A stretch of DNA of 64,000 nucleotides from Agromyces ramosus. Its GTDB lineage: Bacteria > Actinomycetota > Actinomycetes > Actinomycetales > Microbacteriaceae. Position 1 is the first letter of the stretch; each line of letters starts with the position of its first letter. A program made the position numbers and the translations under genes. Positions 38,778-49,255 of the stretch are shown one piece after another. The stretch covers positions 744,001 to 808,000 of the forward strand of contig NZ_JAUSYY010000001.1 in the NCBI RefSeq assembly GCF_030817175.1, written 5' to 3'. The notes below the pieces were generated by a model that was not told the DNA's origin, did no database searches, and worked only from the letters and a program-made list of their open reading frames with translations.

Positions 38778-39497
38778 ATGACGCACCCCGGGGAGCCGAT
38801 CCATCGAGCTGATCCGCACGAGGTCTCGGTGCATTCGAAGCTCAACTGGCTCCGCGCCGGGGTGCTCGGCGCGAACGACGGCATCGTGTCGGTCGCCGCC
38901 CTCGTCGTGGGTGTCGCAGCCGCCACGCCGGAGGTCGGTCCGGTGCTCATCGCCGGCGTCGCGTCCGTCGTCGCCGGCGCGACCTCGATGGGACTCGGCG
39001 AGTACGTCTCGGTGTCGAGCCAGCGCGACACCGAGCGGGCGCTCATCGCGAAGGAGCGCTGGGAACTCGAGACGATGCCCCAGCAGGAGCTCGCCGAGCT
39101 CACGGGCATCTACCGCGCGAAGGGGCTCTCCGACGCGACCGCCGAGGCGGTGGCGCGCGAGCTCACGGCTCGGGACGCCCTCGCGGCGCACCTCGAGGTC
39201 GAGCTCCGCATCGATCAAGACGATGTGGTGAATCCGTGGCACGCGGCCGGGGCATCCGCACTCTCGTTCGTGGTCGGAGCGGTGCTGCCGATGCTCGCCA
39301 TCCTGCTTCCGCCGCCCGAATGGCGCATTCCGACCACGTTCGTGGCGGTGCTCGTCGCCCTGGCCATCACGGGCTGGCTGAGCGCGTGGATCGGCGGCAG
39401 CCCGAAACCGCGCGCCGTGCTGCGGGTGACGATCGGCGGGGCGCTCGCCCTCCTCGTCACGTGGACGATCGGCGCCATGCTCGGGGTGGCCGTGTAG
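38778..39497 (+). CDS. VIT1/CCC1-family transporter
   Basis: Predicted Fe2+/Mn2+ transporter of 239 residues. Family features: the amphipathic N-terminus WLRAGVLGANDGIVSVAALV with Gly-Ala-Asn-Asp-Gly, GATSMGLGEYVSVSSQRDTE after segment two, a cytoplasmic helical insert (about 85-145) rich in Glu that usually binds metal, then NPWHAAGASALSFVVGAVLP and two further segments. In plants and yeast such proteins move iron into vacuoles; in bacteria they export iron or manganese. ATG 38778 chosen (GTG 38775 adjacent). Direction is away from sucC. Confidence 0.88.
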   Translation: MTHPGEPIHRADPHEVSVHSKLNWLRAGVLGANDGIVSVAALVVGVAAATPEVGPVLIAGVASVVAGATSMGLGEYVSVSSQRDTERALIAKERWELETMPQQELAELTGIYRAKGLSDATAEAVARELTARDALAAHLEVELRIDQDDVVNPWHAAGASALSFVVGAVLPMLAILLPPPEWRIPTTFVAVLVALAITGWLSAWIGGSPKPRAVLRVTIGGALALLVTWTIGAMLGVAV

Positions 39498-39499
39498 GA

Positions 39500-40369
39500 A
39501 TGGCGGGCAGCGGAATGACCGGCCACGCGGAGGTGCGGATCGGCATCTCCGGCTGGCTGTACCCGCCGTGGCGGGGCGTGTTCTATCCCAAGGGCGTGCG
39601 GCAGGCCGACGAGCTCGAGTACGCGTCGCAGCAGGTCACCTCGATCGAGGTCAACGGCTCCTTCTACTCGCTGCAGCGGCCGGCGAACTGGGCACGCTGG
39701 CGTGACACCGTGCCCGACGACTTCATCTTCGCCGCGAAGGGCCCGCGATTCGTCACCCACATCAAGCGGCTCCGCGACATCGACGCGCCGCTCGCGAACT
39801 TCTTCGCCTCCGGCCTGCTGACCCTCGGGCGCAAGCTCGGCCCGGTGCTGTGGCAGTTGCCGCCGAATCTGCAGTTCGATGAAGCCCTCCTCGACGCGTT
39901 CCTCGCCCGGCTGCCGCGAACGCACGGCGAAGCGGCGACCCTCGCGCGACACCGCGACCGGCGGATGATCGGACGCACGGCGTTCGCGCTCGGGGCGCCC
40001 GCCGACCGGGTGCTGCGTCATGCGGTGGAGGTGCGGCATCCGAGCTTCGAGACGGATGCCTGGCGGTCGATGCTCGAACGACACCACGTGGCATCCGTCA
40101 TTGCCGACACGGCCGGCAAGTATCCGCGCCTCGATTGGACCACGGCCGATTTCGCCTATGCCAGGCTGCACGGCGAGCAGGAGCTCTACACCTCGGGCTA
40201 CGACGACGAGTCGCTCGACCGGTGGGCGGTCTGGGCGCGTGCGCACCTCGAGGCCGGCCGCGATGTCTATGCCTACTTCGACAACGACATCAAGGTGCGG
40301 GCGCCGTTCGACGCGATGGCGCTCATCGAACGGCTCCCCCGGCCCACAGGGCACGCTCGGCCATCATGA
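39500..40369 (+). CDS. DUF72 (YecE-like) TIM-barrel protein
   Basis: 289-residue protein of the DUF72 family. Typical sequence marks are RIGISGWLYPPWRGVFYPKG at the start, EVNGSFYSLQRPANWARW, FIFAAKGPRFVTHIKRLRD, GPVLWQLPPNLQFD, the middle EVRHPSFETD and the terminal VYAYFDNDIKVRAP. The biochemical role of the family is unclear. ATG 39500 lies two bases after the preceding stop; ATG 39515 is an alternative. The last 47 bases overlap the end of the TetR gene on the other strand. Confidence 0.9.
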   Translation: MAGSGMTGHAEVRIGISGWLYPPWRGVFYPKGVRQADELEYASQQVTSIEVNGSFYSLQRPANWARWRDTVPDDFIFAAKGPRFVTHIKRLRDIDAPLANFFASGLLTLGRKLGPVLWQLPPNLQFDEALLDAFLARLPRTHGEAATLARHRDRRMIGRTAFALGAPADRVLRHAVEVRHPSFETDAWRSMLERHHVASVIADTAGKYPRLDWTTADFAYARLHGEQELYTSGYDDESLDRWAVWARAHLEAGRDVYAYFDNDIKVRAPFDAMALIERLPRPTGHARPS

Positions 40370-40952
40370 CGAGGCGTGCGGCGGTCTGCTCCTCACTGAG
40401 ACCCCGCCCCGTGTACAGCTGGTCGAACGTCTCGAAGCTCGTGATCACCCACAGCATGTCGGTCGCCTCCTCGACGGTGACGTCGGAGTGCAGGTGCCCC
40501 TCCTCGGCGAGCCGCCGTGCCAGCCAGCTCTCCCCCTCGGCGCGGCCGCGCTCCACCACCTCGAAGGCGCGGCGCACGGCTTCGGGCTCGAGCGACCACA
40601 TCGAGTAGATGGTCCGGCTGACGTCGCGCTCGGATGCGTACACGCCGGCCGCCGCCCGGAGGCTTTCACGCACCGCATCGCGCGCGTCGGGGAGCGCGAC
40701 CGCGTCGACGATGCGCTGGAAGCCGGTGCGCTCGAGCAGGTCTTGGCCGAGCGCCTCGAAGAGCCCGGCCTTGGAGCCGAACACCAGGTAGACGGTCGAC
40801 CGGGCGACGCCGGCCTCCTGTGCGACCCGCTCGATGCTCAGCGCTTCACTGGGAGCAGCGCGGAGCCGGTCGCGCATCGCATCGAGGATGCGGCGGCGGG
40901 TTTCGTCGGCCGCTGCAGCGCGTGCCTGCTGGGTGTACCTGCGTGTCGTCAC
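40323..40952 (-). CDS. TetR-family transcriptional repressor
   Basis: 209-residue one-component regulator: helix-turn-helix at about 20-65 (RRRILDAMRDRL, LSIERVAQEAGVARSTVYLV, FGSKAGLFEALG), then a helical ligand-binding domain. It is divergent from a flavin monooxygenase and most likely represses it and itself. The GTG start has no Shine-Dalgarno; TAGGAT (plus ATCCTA, 40959-40964) ends six bases before it, which fits a leaderless message. Inducer unknown, probably an aromatic substrate of the monooxygenase. Confidence 0.9.
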   Translation of the reverse strand: MTTRRYTQQARAAAADETRRRILDAMRDRLRAAPSEALSIERVAQEAGVARSTVYLVFGSKAGLFEALGQDLLERTGFQRIVDAVALPDARDAVRESLRAAAGVYASERDVSRTIYSMWSLEPEAVRRAFEVVERGRAEGESWLARRLAEEGHLHSDVTVEEATDMLWVITSFETFDQLYTGRGLSEEQTAARLVMMAERALWAGGAVR

Positions 40953-40958
40953 TCGAAC

Positions 40959-41022
40959 ATCCTACTTTCACTTGACATTGCGTCCGACAAAAGACACACT
41001 GTCTCTTGAAAGACATACTGTC
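40959..41022. promoter_or_regulatory. Divergent promoters with tandem TetR operators
   Basis: Two copies of GACAyACTGTC (GACACACTGTC at 40993-41003, GACATACTGTC at 41012-41022) lie 19 bases apart, each a GACA-N3-TGTC inverted repeat. A plus-strand -35 TTGACA (40972-40977) with a 17-base spacer to CACACT (40995-41000) would be covered by the first copy; the second lies at the start of the message. The minus-strand -10 TAGGAT (40959-40964) serves the regulator. Operator assignment inferred from symmetry and position. Confidence 0.65.
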
Positions 41023-41051
41023 CGATGAATTTGAATCAGGAAGATCTGCAC

Positions 41052-42497
41052 ATGCACCCGACCGCTCAACCCACCGTGATCGTCGTGGGAGCCGGCCCCG
41101 CCGGCCTCACCACGGCAATCGCCCTCTCACGCCACGGCGTGCGCACGCTCGTCGTCGAGCGCCGCACCGCCCTGTCCCCGTTCCCGCGCGCCACCGGCAT
41201 CAATCTCCGCACCATGGAGCTCATGCGCGCCTGGGGGCTCGAGGCCGCCATCCGCTCAGGAGCGATCGACGTGAAGCCCACCGCGTGGGTCGGTCGCACG
41301 CTCGCGTCGCCCGAAGGCGCTGAAGCCCCGATGGGCTTCCCGTCGGCCGAGGTCGCCGCATCGATCAGCCCGACGACGGGGGCCATCGCTCCCCAAGATC
41401 ACCTCGAGCCGGTGCTCATGCAGCACCTGCTCTCGCTCCCGGGCACGTCGGTGCGGCTCGGCGCCGAAGTGATCGCACTCGACCAAGACCGCGACGCCGT
41501 CACAGTGACGCTTCGCGAGGGCGACGAGACCTCGACCGTGCGCGCCGCCTACGTGATCGGTGCCGACGGTGCGCACAGCACTGTGCGTCGTCAGGCCGGC
41601 ATCGCGATGCAGGGTCCGGGCGAGCTCGGCGCCTACCTCGCCGTGCTGTTCCGGGCACCACTCGCCGACATCGTGGGTGAACGCCGCCACGGGCTCTACC
41701 TGCTCATGCGCCAGGGGCCGCCCTGGGTGTTCCTGCCCACCGATCGTCACGACCGTTGGGTCTTCTCGATGACGTGGGACCCCACGCGTGAGACGCGGGC
41801 CGACTACCCGCCCGAGCGCCTCGTCGAGCTCATCCGCGCCGGCGCCGGAGTGCCCGACCTCGAGACGGAGATCGTCTGGACCGGCGACTTCGCATTCACC
41901 GCACAGATCGCCGACAGGTACCGCGAGCGACGGGTGTTCCTCATCGGCGATGCGGCGCACCGGATGACCCCGCGTGGGGCCACCGGTATGAACACGGCGA
42001 TCCACGACGGGTACGACCTGGGATGGAAGCTCGGCTGGGTGCTGAGCGGATGGGCCGACGAGTCGCTGCTCGACTCGTTCGAGGCCGAGCGCCGGCCGGT
42101 CGGCCTGCGCAACATGCAGCGCTCCGCGAACGGTTCGGAACAACGCGACGTGTCACTCGATTACCTCGACGACATCGCCGACCGGATCCCGCACCGGTGG
42201 CTGGCGGATGGGCGCACCTCGACGCTCGACCTCCTCGGCGACGGGCTGACGATGCTCGCCGGCCCTGGCGCGCACGTGTCGCCGGCACCGTCGCATGCCG
42301 TGCCGATCACGCAACAGCGCGTGGACCGGGCGACCGCCGAGGCCCTCGGGATCGGTGCCGACGGAGTGGTGCTGGTTCGGGCCGACGGCCGACCGGTCGC
42401 GCGGTGGGTCGCGTCGGCCGACACCACGTCGGTCTCGTTGGCCGTGGAGGCCGCTGTCCGCGGAACGACGGACGCCGGCCTGCCTCAGGCGGCGTGA
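41052..42497 (+). CDS. FAD-dependent aromatic monooxygenase (PHBH family)
   Basis: Flavin hydroxylase of 481 residues that uses NAD(P)H and oxygen on an aromatic or polyketide-like substrate. Three family fingerprints are present: VVGAGPAGLTTAIAL (ADP of FAD), VIGADGAHSTVRR (DG motif) and FLIGDAAHRMTPRGATGMNT (GD motif), followed by a C-terminal thioredoxin-like domain remnant. ATG 41052 is preceded by AGGAAG at 8 bases, so it is preferred over ATG 41025. It is regulated by the divergent TetR protein. No further pathway genes are adjacent, which fits detoxification or antibiotic inactivation as well as degradation. Confidence 0.9.
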   Translation: MHPTAQPTVIVVGAGPAGLTTAIALSRHGVRTLVVERRTALSPFPRATGINLRTMELMRAWGLEAAIRSGAIDVKPTAWVGRTLASPEGAEAPMGFPSAEVAASISPTTGAIAPQDHLEPVLMQHLLSLPGTSVRLGAEVIALDQDRDAVTVTLREGDETSTVRAAYVIGADGAHSTVRRQAGIAMQGPGELGAYLAVLFRAPLADIVGERRHGLYLLMRQGPPWVFLPTDRHDRWVFSMTWDPTRETRADYPPERLVELIRAGAGVPDLETEIVWTGDFAFTAQIADRYRERRVFLIGDAAHRMTPRGATGMNTAIHDGYDLGWKLGWVLSGWADESLLDSFEAERRPVGLRNMQRSANGSEQRDVSLDYLDDIADRIPHRWLADGRTSTLDLLGDGLTMLAGPGAHVSPAPSHAVPITQQRVDRATAEALGIGADGVVLVRADGRPVARWVASADTTSVSLAVEAAVRGTTDAGLPQAA

Positions 42498-42521
42498 GGG
42501 CCACGGCGGGTCGGTGACGGA

Positions 42522-44987
42522 TCAGAGTTTCTCGATGGGCGCGATCTTGATGAGGAGCTTCTTCTGCCCGGAGGTGTCGAAGCTCACGTGGGCCACCCGT
42601 TTGGTGCCCTCGCCGGTGACCTGCGTGACCTTGCCATCACCGAAGTCGACGTGCCGGATGCGGTCGCCCGCCTGCAGTGTGAGGTCGCCGTTGTCGCGTA
42701 CGGTGCCGGTGACCCGGTTGGCCCACTCGGTCTTCGGCTTGTCGGCCCTCGTGACGCTGAAGCGCTCGAGGTCGCGATCACGCGTGCCCCACGCACCGCC
42801 CTGGCCGGGGCGCGAGTTGAGCGCGCGCGGCCGGGTTCCGCCGCGCGACGTCGCCATGCCGGGCGACTGCCTCCAGTCGATGAGGCCCTCGGGGATCTCC
42901 TGCAGGTAGCGCGACGGCATGGCGACCGCGACCTCGCCGAACTGGGCCCGGCTCATCGCGAGCGAGAGGTACAGGCGCTTGCGGGCGCGCGTGATGCCGA
43001 CGTAGAAGAGCCGCCGCTCTTCGGCCGGGCCGCCCGGCTCTGACGCCGACATCTGGTGCGGGAGGAGCCCCTCTTCGAGGCCCGTGAGGAACACCGCGTG
43101 GTACTCGAGGCCCTTCGCGGTGTGCAGCGTCATGAGCGACACCGTGCCCGAGGCGTCGTCGAGCTCGTCGGCTGCGGCGACGAGCGAGACCTGGGTGAGG
43201 AAGTCGACGAGGGTCGCATCGGGGTTCTCGCGGTCGAAGTCCTTCGTCTGCCCGACGAGCTCCTCGACGTTCTCGGCGCGCGTCTCGTCTTGCGGGTCAC
43301 GGCTGTTGCGCAGGGCGTCGATGAGGCCGGAGCGCTCGAGCAGGAACACCAGCACGTCGGAGACCTTGGCCGCGCCGGCGTTGGTGCCGGCGGCGATCGC
43401 CTGGGGCGTGGGCACGAGCATCGCGGCGGCCTCGTCGAGCAGGGTGGCGAGCCCGGTGATGGCGGCCGTCACCTTGGACCCGAGGCCGAGCCCGTCGGCG
43501 GCGCGCATCGCCTGCCGGAACGAGAGGCCGTTCTGCTCGGCGAAGCTCGCGAGCGCCGTCTCGGTGGCTGGGCCGATGCCGCGCTTCGGCGTGTTCAGCA
43601 CCCGCCGCAGCGCGAGCTCGTCGAGCGGGTTCGCGACGGCGATGAGGTAGGCCATGGCGTCTTTGATCTCGGCACGCTCGTAGAACTTCGTACCCCCGAC
43701 GACGCGGTACGGCAATGCCGACCGCACGAAGATCTCTTCGAGGGCACGGGTCTGCGCGTTGGTGCGGTAGAACACCGCGATGTCGCGGTAGGCCACGCCT
43801 GCGCGATGCAGCGACTCGATCTCGTCGGCGACGAACTGCGCCTCGTCGTGAGCGGTGTACCCGGTGTACCCCACGATCTGGTCGCCATCACCGTCGGCCG
43901 TCCAGAGTTTCTTCTCCTTGCGGTCGAAGTTGTTCTGGATCACCGCATTCGCGGCAGAGAGGATGTTCTGCGTCGACCGGTAGTTCTGCTCGAGCAGCAC
44001 GACCTTCGCGCCGGGGAAGTCGCGCTCGAACTCGACGATGTTGCGGATGTCGGCGCCGCGGAACGCGTAGATCGACTGGTCGGAGTCGCCGACCACCGTG
44101 AGGCTCGCGCCGGGGATGCCGCCGGACGCGTCGGTCATCGACTGCACGAGAATGCCATGCGCGTCGAGGTCTTCGACGATGTCGCGGGTCACCGGCTTCG
44201 TGAGCTCGCGGATGAGCGAGTACTGGGCGTGGTTCGTGTCTTGGTACTCGTCGACGAGCAGGTGCCGGAACCGACGCTGATAGAGCGCCGCCACCTTCGG
44301 GAACGCCCGGAAGAGGTAGACCGTCTCGGCGATGAGGTCGTCGAAGTCGAGGGCACTCGCCTCACGAAGACGTCTCGTGTACTGGCGGAAGATCTCGAGG
44401 AACATGACCTCTTGCGGGTCGTTCATGTTCGCGTTGCGTGCGAACGACTCGACGTCGGCGAGTTCGTTCTTCAACTTGGAGATCTTGGCCTGTGCGCTCG
44501 CGGGCGTGAACCCCATCGTGTCGGCGTCGAGCGCCTTGATGATGCGCTTCAGGATGGTGCGCTGGTCGGCGGAGTCGTAGATCGTGAACGTCGACGAGAG
44601 GCCGAGCGCCTCGGCCTCTCGGCGGAGGATGCGCACGCACGCGGAGTGGAACGTGGAGATCCACATTCCGGATGCCCCCTCGCCGAGCAGCGCCTCGACG
44701 CGCTCGCGCATCTCGGCGGCCGCCTTGTTCGTGAACGTGATCGCGAGGATCTGGCTCGGCCACGCCTCGCGGCTCTCGATGAGGCTCGCGATGCGATGGG
44801 TGAGCACCCGGGTCTTGCCCGAGCCCGCGCCGGCGACGATGAGGAGCGCCTGGCCGCGGTATTCGACGGCCTCGCGCTGCTCGGGGTTCAGCCCGTCGGT
44901 GAGGCGGGAGCCGGAGGGGCCGCCGGATGCCGCGGGCTGGGCCTCGCGCCAGCCGGCCGGGTCGTCGGGGTCGAGGATCAGCGTCAT
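42522..44987 (-). CDS. pcrA: ATP-dependent DNA helicase PcrA/UvrD
   Basis: 3'-5' SF1A helicase in nucleotide excision repair and clearing of stalled complexes, 821 residues. Motifs: Q-motif LNPEQREAV, I AGAGSGKTRVLTHR, Ia ITFTNKAAAEMRER, II VDEYQDTNHAQY, III VVGDSDQSIYAFRGA, IV LEQNYRSTQNIL, V LMTLHTAKGLEYHAVFLTG, VI EERRLFYVGITRARKRLYL. The C-terminus ends with a Tudor-like segment (RIRHVDFGDGKVTQVTGEG) that binds RNA polymerase in PcrA. ATG 44987 follows GAGGG. The end is 24 bases from the convergent monooxygenase gene. Confidence 0.97.
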   Translation of the reverse strand: MTLILDPDDPAGWREAQPAASGGPSGSRLTDGLNPEQREAVEYRGQALLIVAGAGSGKTRVLTHRIASLIESREAWPSQILAITFTNKAAAEMRERVEALLGEGASGMWISTFHSACVRILRREAEALGLSSTFTIYDSADQRTILKRIIKALDADTMGFTPASAQAKISKLKNELADVESFARNANMNDPQEVMFLEIFRQYTRRLREASALDFDDLIAETVYLFRAFPKVAALYQRRFRHLLVDEYQDTNHAQYSLIRELTKPVTRDIVEDLDAHGILVQSMTDASGGIPGASLTVVGDSDQSIYAFRGADIRNIVEFERDFPGAKVVLLEQNYRSTQNILSAANAVIQNNFDRKEKKLWTADGDGDQIVGYTGYTAHDEAQFVADEIESLHRAGVAYRDIAVFYRTNAQTRALEEIFVRSALPYRVVGGTKFYERAEIKDAMAYLIAVANPLDELALRRVLNTPKRGIGPATETALASFAEQNGLSFRQAMRAADGLGLGSKVTAAITGLATLLDEAAAMLVPTPQAIAAGTNAGAAKVSDVLVFLLERSGLIDALRNSRDPQDETRAENVEELVGQTKDFDRENPDATLVDFLTQVSLVAAADELDDASGTVSLMTLHTAKGLEYHAVFLTGLEEGLLPHQMSASEPGGPAEERRLFYVGITRARKRLYLSLAMSRAQFGEVAVAMPSRYLQEIPEGLIDWRQSPGMATSRGGTRPRALNSRPGQGGAWGTRDRDLERFSVTRADKPKTEWANRVTGTVRDNGDLTLQAGDRIRHVDFGDGKVTQVTGEGTKRVAHVSFDTSGQKKLLIKIAPIEKL

Positions 44988-45053
44988 GTCACCCTCAAGT
45001 CTAGGCGCGGCATCCGACACCCGGCCCCCTGCGACGGCGTCGCGAGGCCGCCC

Positions 45054-46112
45054 TCAGCCTGCGCGCCCGAGCGACCAGTCGCGCGCCACGACGCCGAGGT
45101 CGGGGTGGTCGACGAAGATCCCGTCGACGCCCATGTCGACGATGTGCGTGAACTCCCCGAGCCAGTCGCCGAAGGCGGCGCGCACGGTGCCTCGGCGGTA
45201 CCCGCCGGCGAGGAAGCGGTTCTCGGGCCGCAGGGTCCACGTGAAGATCTCGAGGCCGGCCGCGTGCGCGGCGTCGACGAGCTCCGCGCCCGTGAGGGGT
45301 GCCCCCGGGGCATCCGCTCCCCGTCTCGTCTGGGTCCCGCCGACGAGCCGCGGCTTGCCGACACTGACCCCGTCGAACCGGCCGGTGAGCCCGAGCAGGC
45401 CCTGCTCGGTCACGAACGAGTCGTAGCTGCGGGCGCCGTGTCCGTCGGCGAGCACGAGGTCCCACGGCGCCCCGGTCGCCTCGATGAGGAACACCCGCTT
45501 GCCCCGGATGCCGCGGGCTCCGAGGCGCTCGAGCAGGGTCGGCTCGAACGCCTCCATGATGAGACGATCGTCGCCGCGGCCCCAGCCGGCCGCGTCGAGC
45601 TCCGCCACGAACAGCTCGTCGAGGGGCAGCCCGAGCTCGTCGAAGTAGGCGGCGTGCTTGAACTCGGCGACCATGCGCAGGACCCGGCCGCGTTCGTCGG
45701 CGGCCGCGTCGATGAGCTCGAACAGGTCGCGGAGGCGGATCACGGGGTAGCGGTCGTCGAAGCTCGCACTCGCCTGGCGCACCCGCCCGAGTCGCTCGCG
45801 GGCACGGAGGGTGGAGAGCTCGGCCCACGTGAAGTCCTCGGTGAACCATCCGGTGAGGGCTCGCCCGTCGACCTCGCGCGTGGTGCGCCGGCCGACGAAC
45901 TCGGGCCGCCTCGCGACATCCGTCGTGCCTGAGATCTCGTTCTCGTGACGCAGGACGAGCACGCCGTCGCGGGTGGCGACGAGGTCGGGCTCGACCGCGT
46001 CGGCGCCGAGCGCGAAGGCCAGCTCGTAAGCCGATCGCGTGTGCTCGGGGCGGTAGCCCGGCGCGCCGCGATGGCCGATGACGAGCGGGCGCGAGGCGGT
46101 GTCCGACAGCAT
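45054..46112 (-). CDS. Glycerophosphodiester phosphodiesterase
   Basis: Hydrolyses glycerophosphodiesters to glycerol 3-phosphate and an alcohol. 352 residues, one GDPD barrel: VIGHRGAPGYRPEHT (catalytic His, Arg), ADAVEPDLVATRDGVLVLRH (metal ligands Glu, Asp; second catalytic His), later VAEFKHAAYFDELGLPL with Lys, and the terminal FTWTLRPENRF and GVDGIFVDHPDLG. The sequence is close to GlpQ-type enzymes, but it lacks a signal peptide, so it should act in the cytoplasm. The product would feed GlpD, encoded at 51648-53378. ATG 46112 chosen so that the domain begins at residue 10. Confidence 0.92.
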   Translation of the reverse strand: MLSDTASRPLVIGHRGAPGYRPEHTRSAYELAFALGADAVEPDLVATRDGVLVLRHENEISGTTDVARRPEFVGRRTTREVDGRALTGWFTEDFTWAELSTLRARERLGRVRQASASFDDRYPVIRLRDLFELIDAAADERGRVLRMVAEFKHAAYFDELGLPLDELFVAELDAAGWGRGDDRLIMEAFEPTLLERLGARGIRGKRVFLIEATGAPWDLVLADGHGARSYDSFVTEQGLLGLTGRFDGVSVGKPRLVGGTQTRRGADAPGAPLTGAELVDAAHAAGLEIFTWTLRPENRFLAGGYRRGTVRAAFGDWLGEFTHIVDMGVDGIFVDHPDLGVVARDWSLGRAG

Positions 46113-46209
46113 GCGCCCCAGCGTAGCGATGCGGCCCTCGGGCACGCGGGAATCCCCCGGAAACTCAGGGCGTTGTCTCACTCAGAGCGGGTAGGTTTGA
46201 TTCCGGCGA

Positions 46210-46224
46210 CGGATGCCGCATCCG
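46210..46224 (+). promoter_or_regulatory. Small hairpin in the leader of the BI-1 gene
   Basis: CGGATGC-C-GCATCCG, 7-bp arms, just after a possible promoter (TTGTCT 46173-46178, 17 bases, TTTGAT 46196-46201) and 45 bases before the BI-1 start. Another instance of the GGATGC/GCATCC motif. Role unknown. Confidence 0.35.
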
Positions 46225-46269
46225 ACCGCCGCTCCCCCGCACCGACGACAGCCGAAAGCAGAGGAAACC

Positions 46270-47082
46270 ATGGCTCTCGACAACCCCGCGTATTCGCGGA
46301 ACCCCGCATTCTCTTCGCAGGGAGCCGTGGCCGCAGCACAAGACGTCTCGGCCCAGCAGCTCCAGGAGATGTACAACCAGCCCGCCACGCCGCCCGCCGG
46401 TGAGACGATGACGGTCGAGACGACGCTCCAGAAGGCGGCCGTCTCGTTCGGCCTGCTCGTCGTGGGCGCCGCGCTCGGCTGGGTCACCACCGAGTCGCTG
46501 CCGTTCCTGTGGATCGGCGCCGGCATCGTGGGCTTCGTGCTCGCGCTCGTCAACATCTTCAAGAAGGAGCCGTCGCCCGGCCTCGTGCTCGCCTACGCGG
46601 GCGTGCAGGGCATCTTCGTCGGCGGCATCTCGGCCTGGTACGAGACGGCATTCGGCGGCGGCATCGTCGCCCAGGCCGTCATCGCGACCCTCGTCGTGGT
46701 CGGCGTGACGCTCGCCCTGTTCGCCTCTGGCAAGATCCGCGCCTCGAAGAAGGCGACGAAGATCTTCCTCATCGCCATGGTCGGCTATGCGGTGTTCTCG
46801 CTCGTGAACCTCGGCATGATGCTCTTCGGCGCGACCGACAACGCGTTCGGCCTGCGTTCCATTGAGATCATGGGTATCCCGCTCGGCCTGATCCTCGGCG
46901 TGCTCGTCGTCATCATGGCGGCCTACTCGCTCGTGCTCGACTTCGACTTCATCCAGCAGGGCGTGCGCAACCGCGCCCCGAAGAAGTACGAGTGGACCGG
47001 CGTGTTCGGCATCATGGTCACGGTCATCTGGCTCTACCTCGAGATCCTGCGCATGCTCGCCATCGCGCAGTCGAGCGACTGA
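46270..47082 (+). CDS. Bax inhibitor-1/YccA-family membrane protein
   Basis: 270-residue integral membrane protein of the BI-1 family, seven hydrophobic segments after a polar N-terminus of about 50 residues (NPAYSRNPAFSS and a Gln/Ala-rich stretch). Family marks: YAGVQGIFVGGISAWYE in segment three region, DFDFIQQGVRNRAPKKYEW near the C-terminus with conserved Asp residues, final WLYLEILRML. BI-1 homologues act as pH-sensitive calcium leak channels; the bacterial role is not established. ATG 46270 follows AGAGGAAA. Monocistronic with its own terminator. Confidence 0.92.
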   Translation: MALDNPAYSRNPAFSSQGAVAAAQDVSAQQLQEMYNQPATPPAGETMTVETTLQKAAVSFGLLVVGAALGWVTTESLPFLWIGAGIVGFVLALVNIFKKEPSPGLVLAYAGVQGIFVGGISAWYETAFGGGIVAQAVIATLVVVGVTLALFASGKIRASKKATKIFLIAMVGYAVFSLVNLGMMLFGATDNAFGLRSIEIMGIPLGLILGVLVVIMAAYSLVLDFDFIQQGVRNRAPKKYEWTGVFGIMVTVIWLYLEILRMLAIAQSSD

Positions 47083-47102
47083 CGCACTGACGCTCCAGCC
47101 GA

Positions 47103-47130
47103 GAACGGCCGCCCCTCGGGGCGGCCGTTC
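47103..47130. terminator. Bidirectional terminator between BI-1 gene and guaA
   Basis: Perfect 13-bp stem (GAACGGCCGCCCC at 47103-47115, complement at 47118-47130) with a 2-base centre, followed by TTGCGTT on the plus strand. It is 20 bases after the BI-1 stop and 16 bases after the end of guaA on the minus strand. Confidence 0.9.
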
Positions 47131-47145
47131 TTGCGTTCGTCAGCG

Positions 47146-48734
<1,589 letters not shown>

Positions 48735-48738
<4 letters not shown>

Positions 48739-49220
48739 GGCTGGGCCTCCACGGAGTCGATGGTCGGGTCGGATGTCGCGGGCGCGGCACCGGCTGCCAC
48801 GCCGGCGGAGCCCGCCTCGCGCCCCTCGAGGTACGCCCGCACCTCGCGGCCGATGCGCGCCTCGAGGAAGAAGGAGAGGAACGGGATGATGCCGCCGAGC
48901 GCGATGAGGATGAACCGGCCGAACAGCCACCGCATGAGGCTCCAGAGGCGGAAGTCGCTGAAGAGGTACACGACGTAGAACCAGCCGTGCACGATGAGGA
49001 TGCCGGTCGAGAGGTTCACGGCCGTGACGGCGTCGCCCGGCACGAACGCGAGGAAGCCGTGCTGGCCGCCGAGCTCGAGCTCGAGGCCGAAGGCGTACTT
49101 CATGATCATCTCGGCGCAGAGTGCGAGGAGCAGCACGCCGGTGATGATCGAGGCGACCTGGTAGAACTTCAGTGCCCCGCGAATGCGCGGCAGGTCGGCG
49201 AGTTTCGGCTCGAGGGGCAT
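48735..49220 (-). CDS. DUF3817 membrane protein
   Basis: 161 residues with three to four hydrophobic segments: [40 protein letters not shown] and [20 protein letters not shown], matching the small DUF3817 family (helix, conserved HG-W-F-Y-V-x-Y). An Ala/Gly-rich tail of about 25 residues follows. No activity is known. It sits directly before guaA with an overlapping stop/start, an arrangement common in actinobacteria. Confidence 0.85.
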
Positions 49221-49255
49221 GCGACCAGTCTACTTCGCGCGCACGAGGCGGCGTC

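Noticed and set aside
43056..45932. 958-codon plus-strand frame opposite pcrA and the phosphodiesterase
   Set aside because: Antisense shadow of two conserved genes; composition dominated by Arg, Asp, Glu and His.
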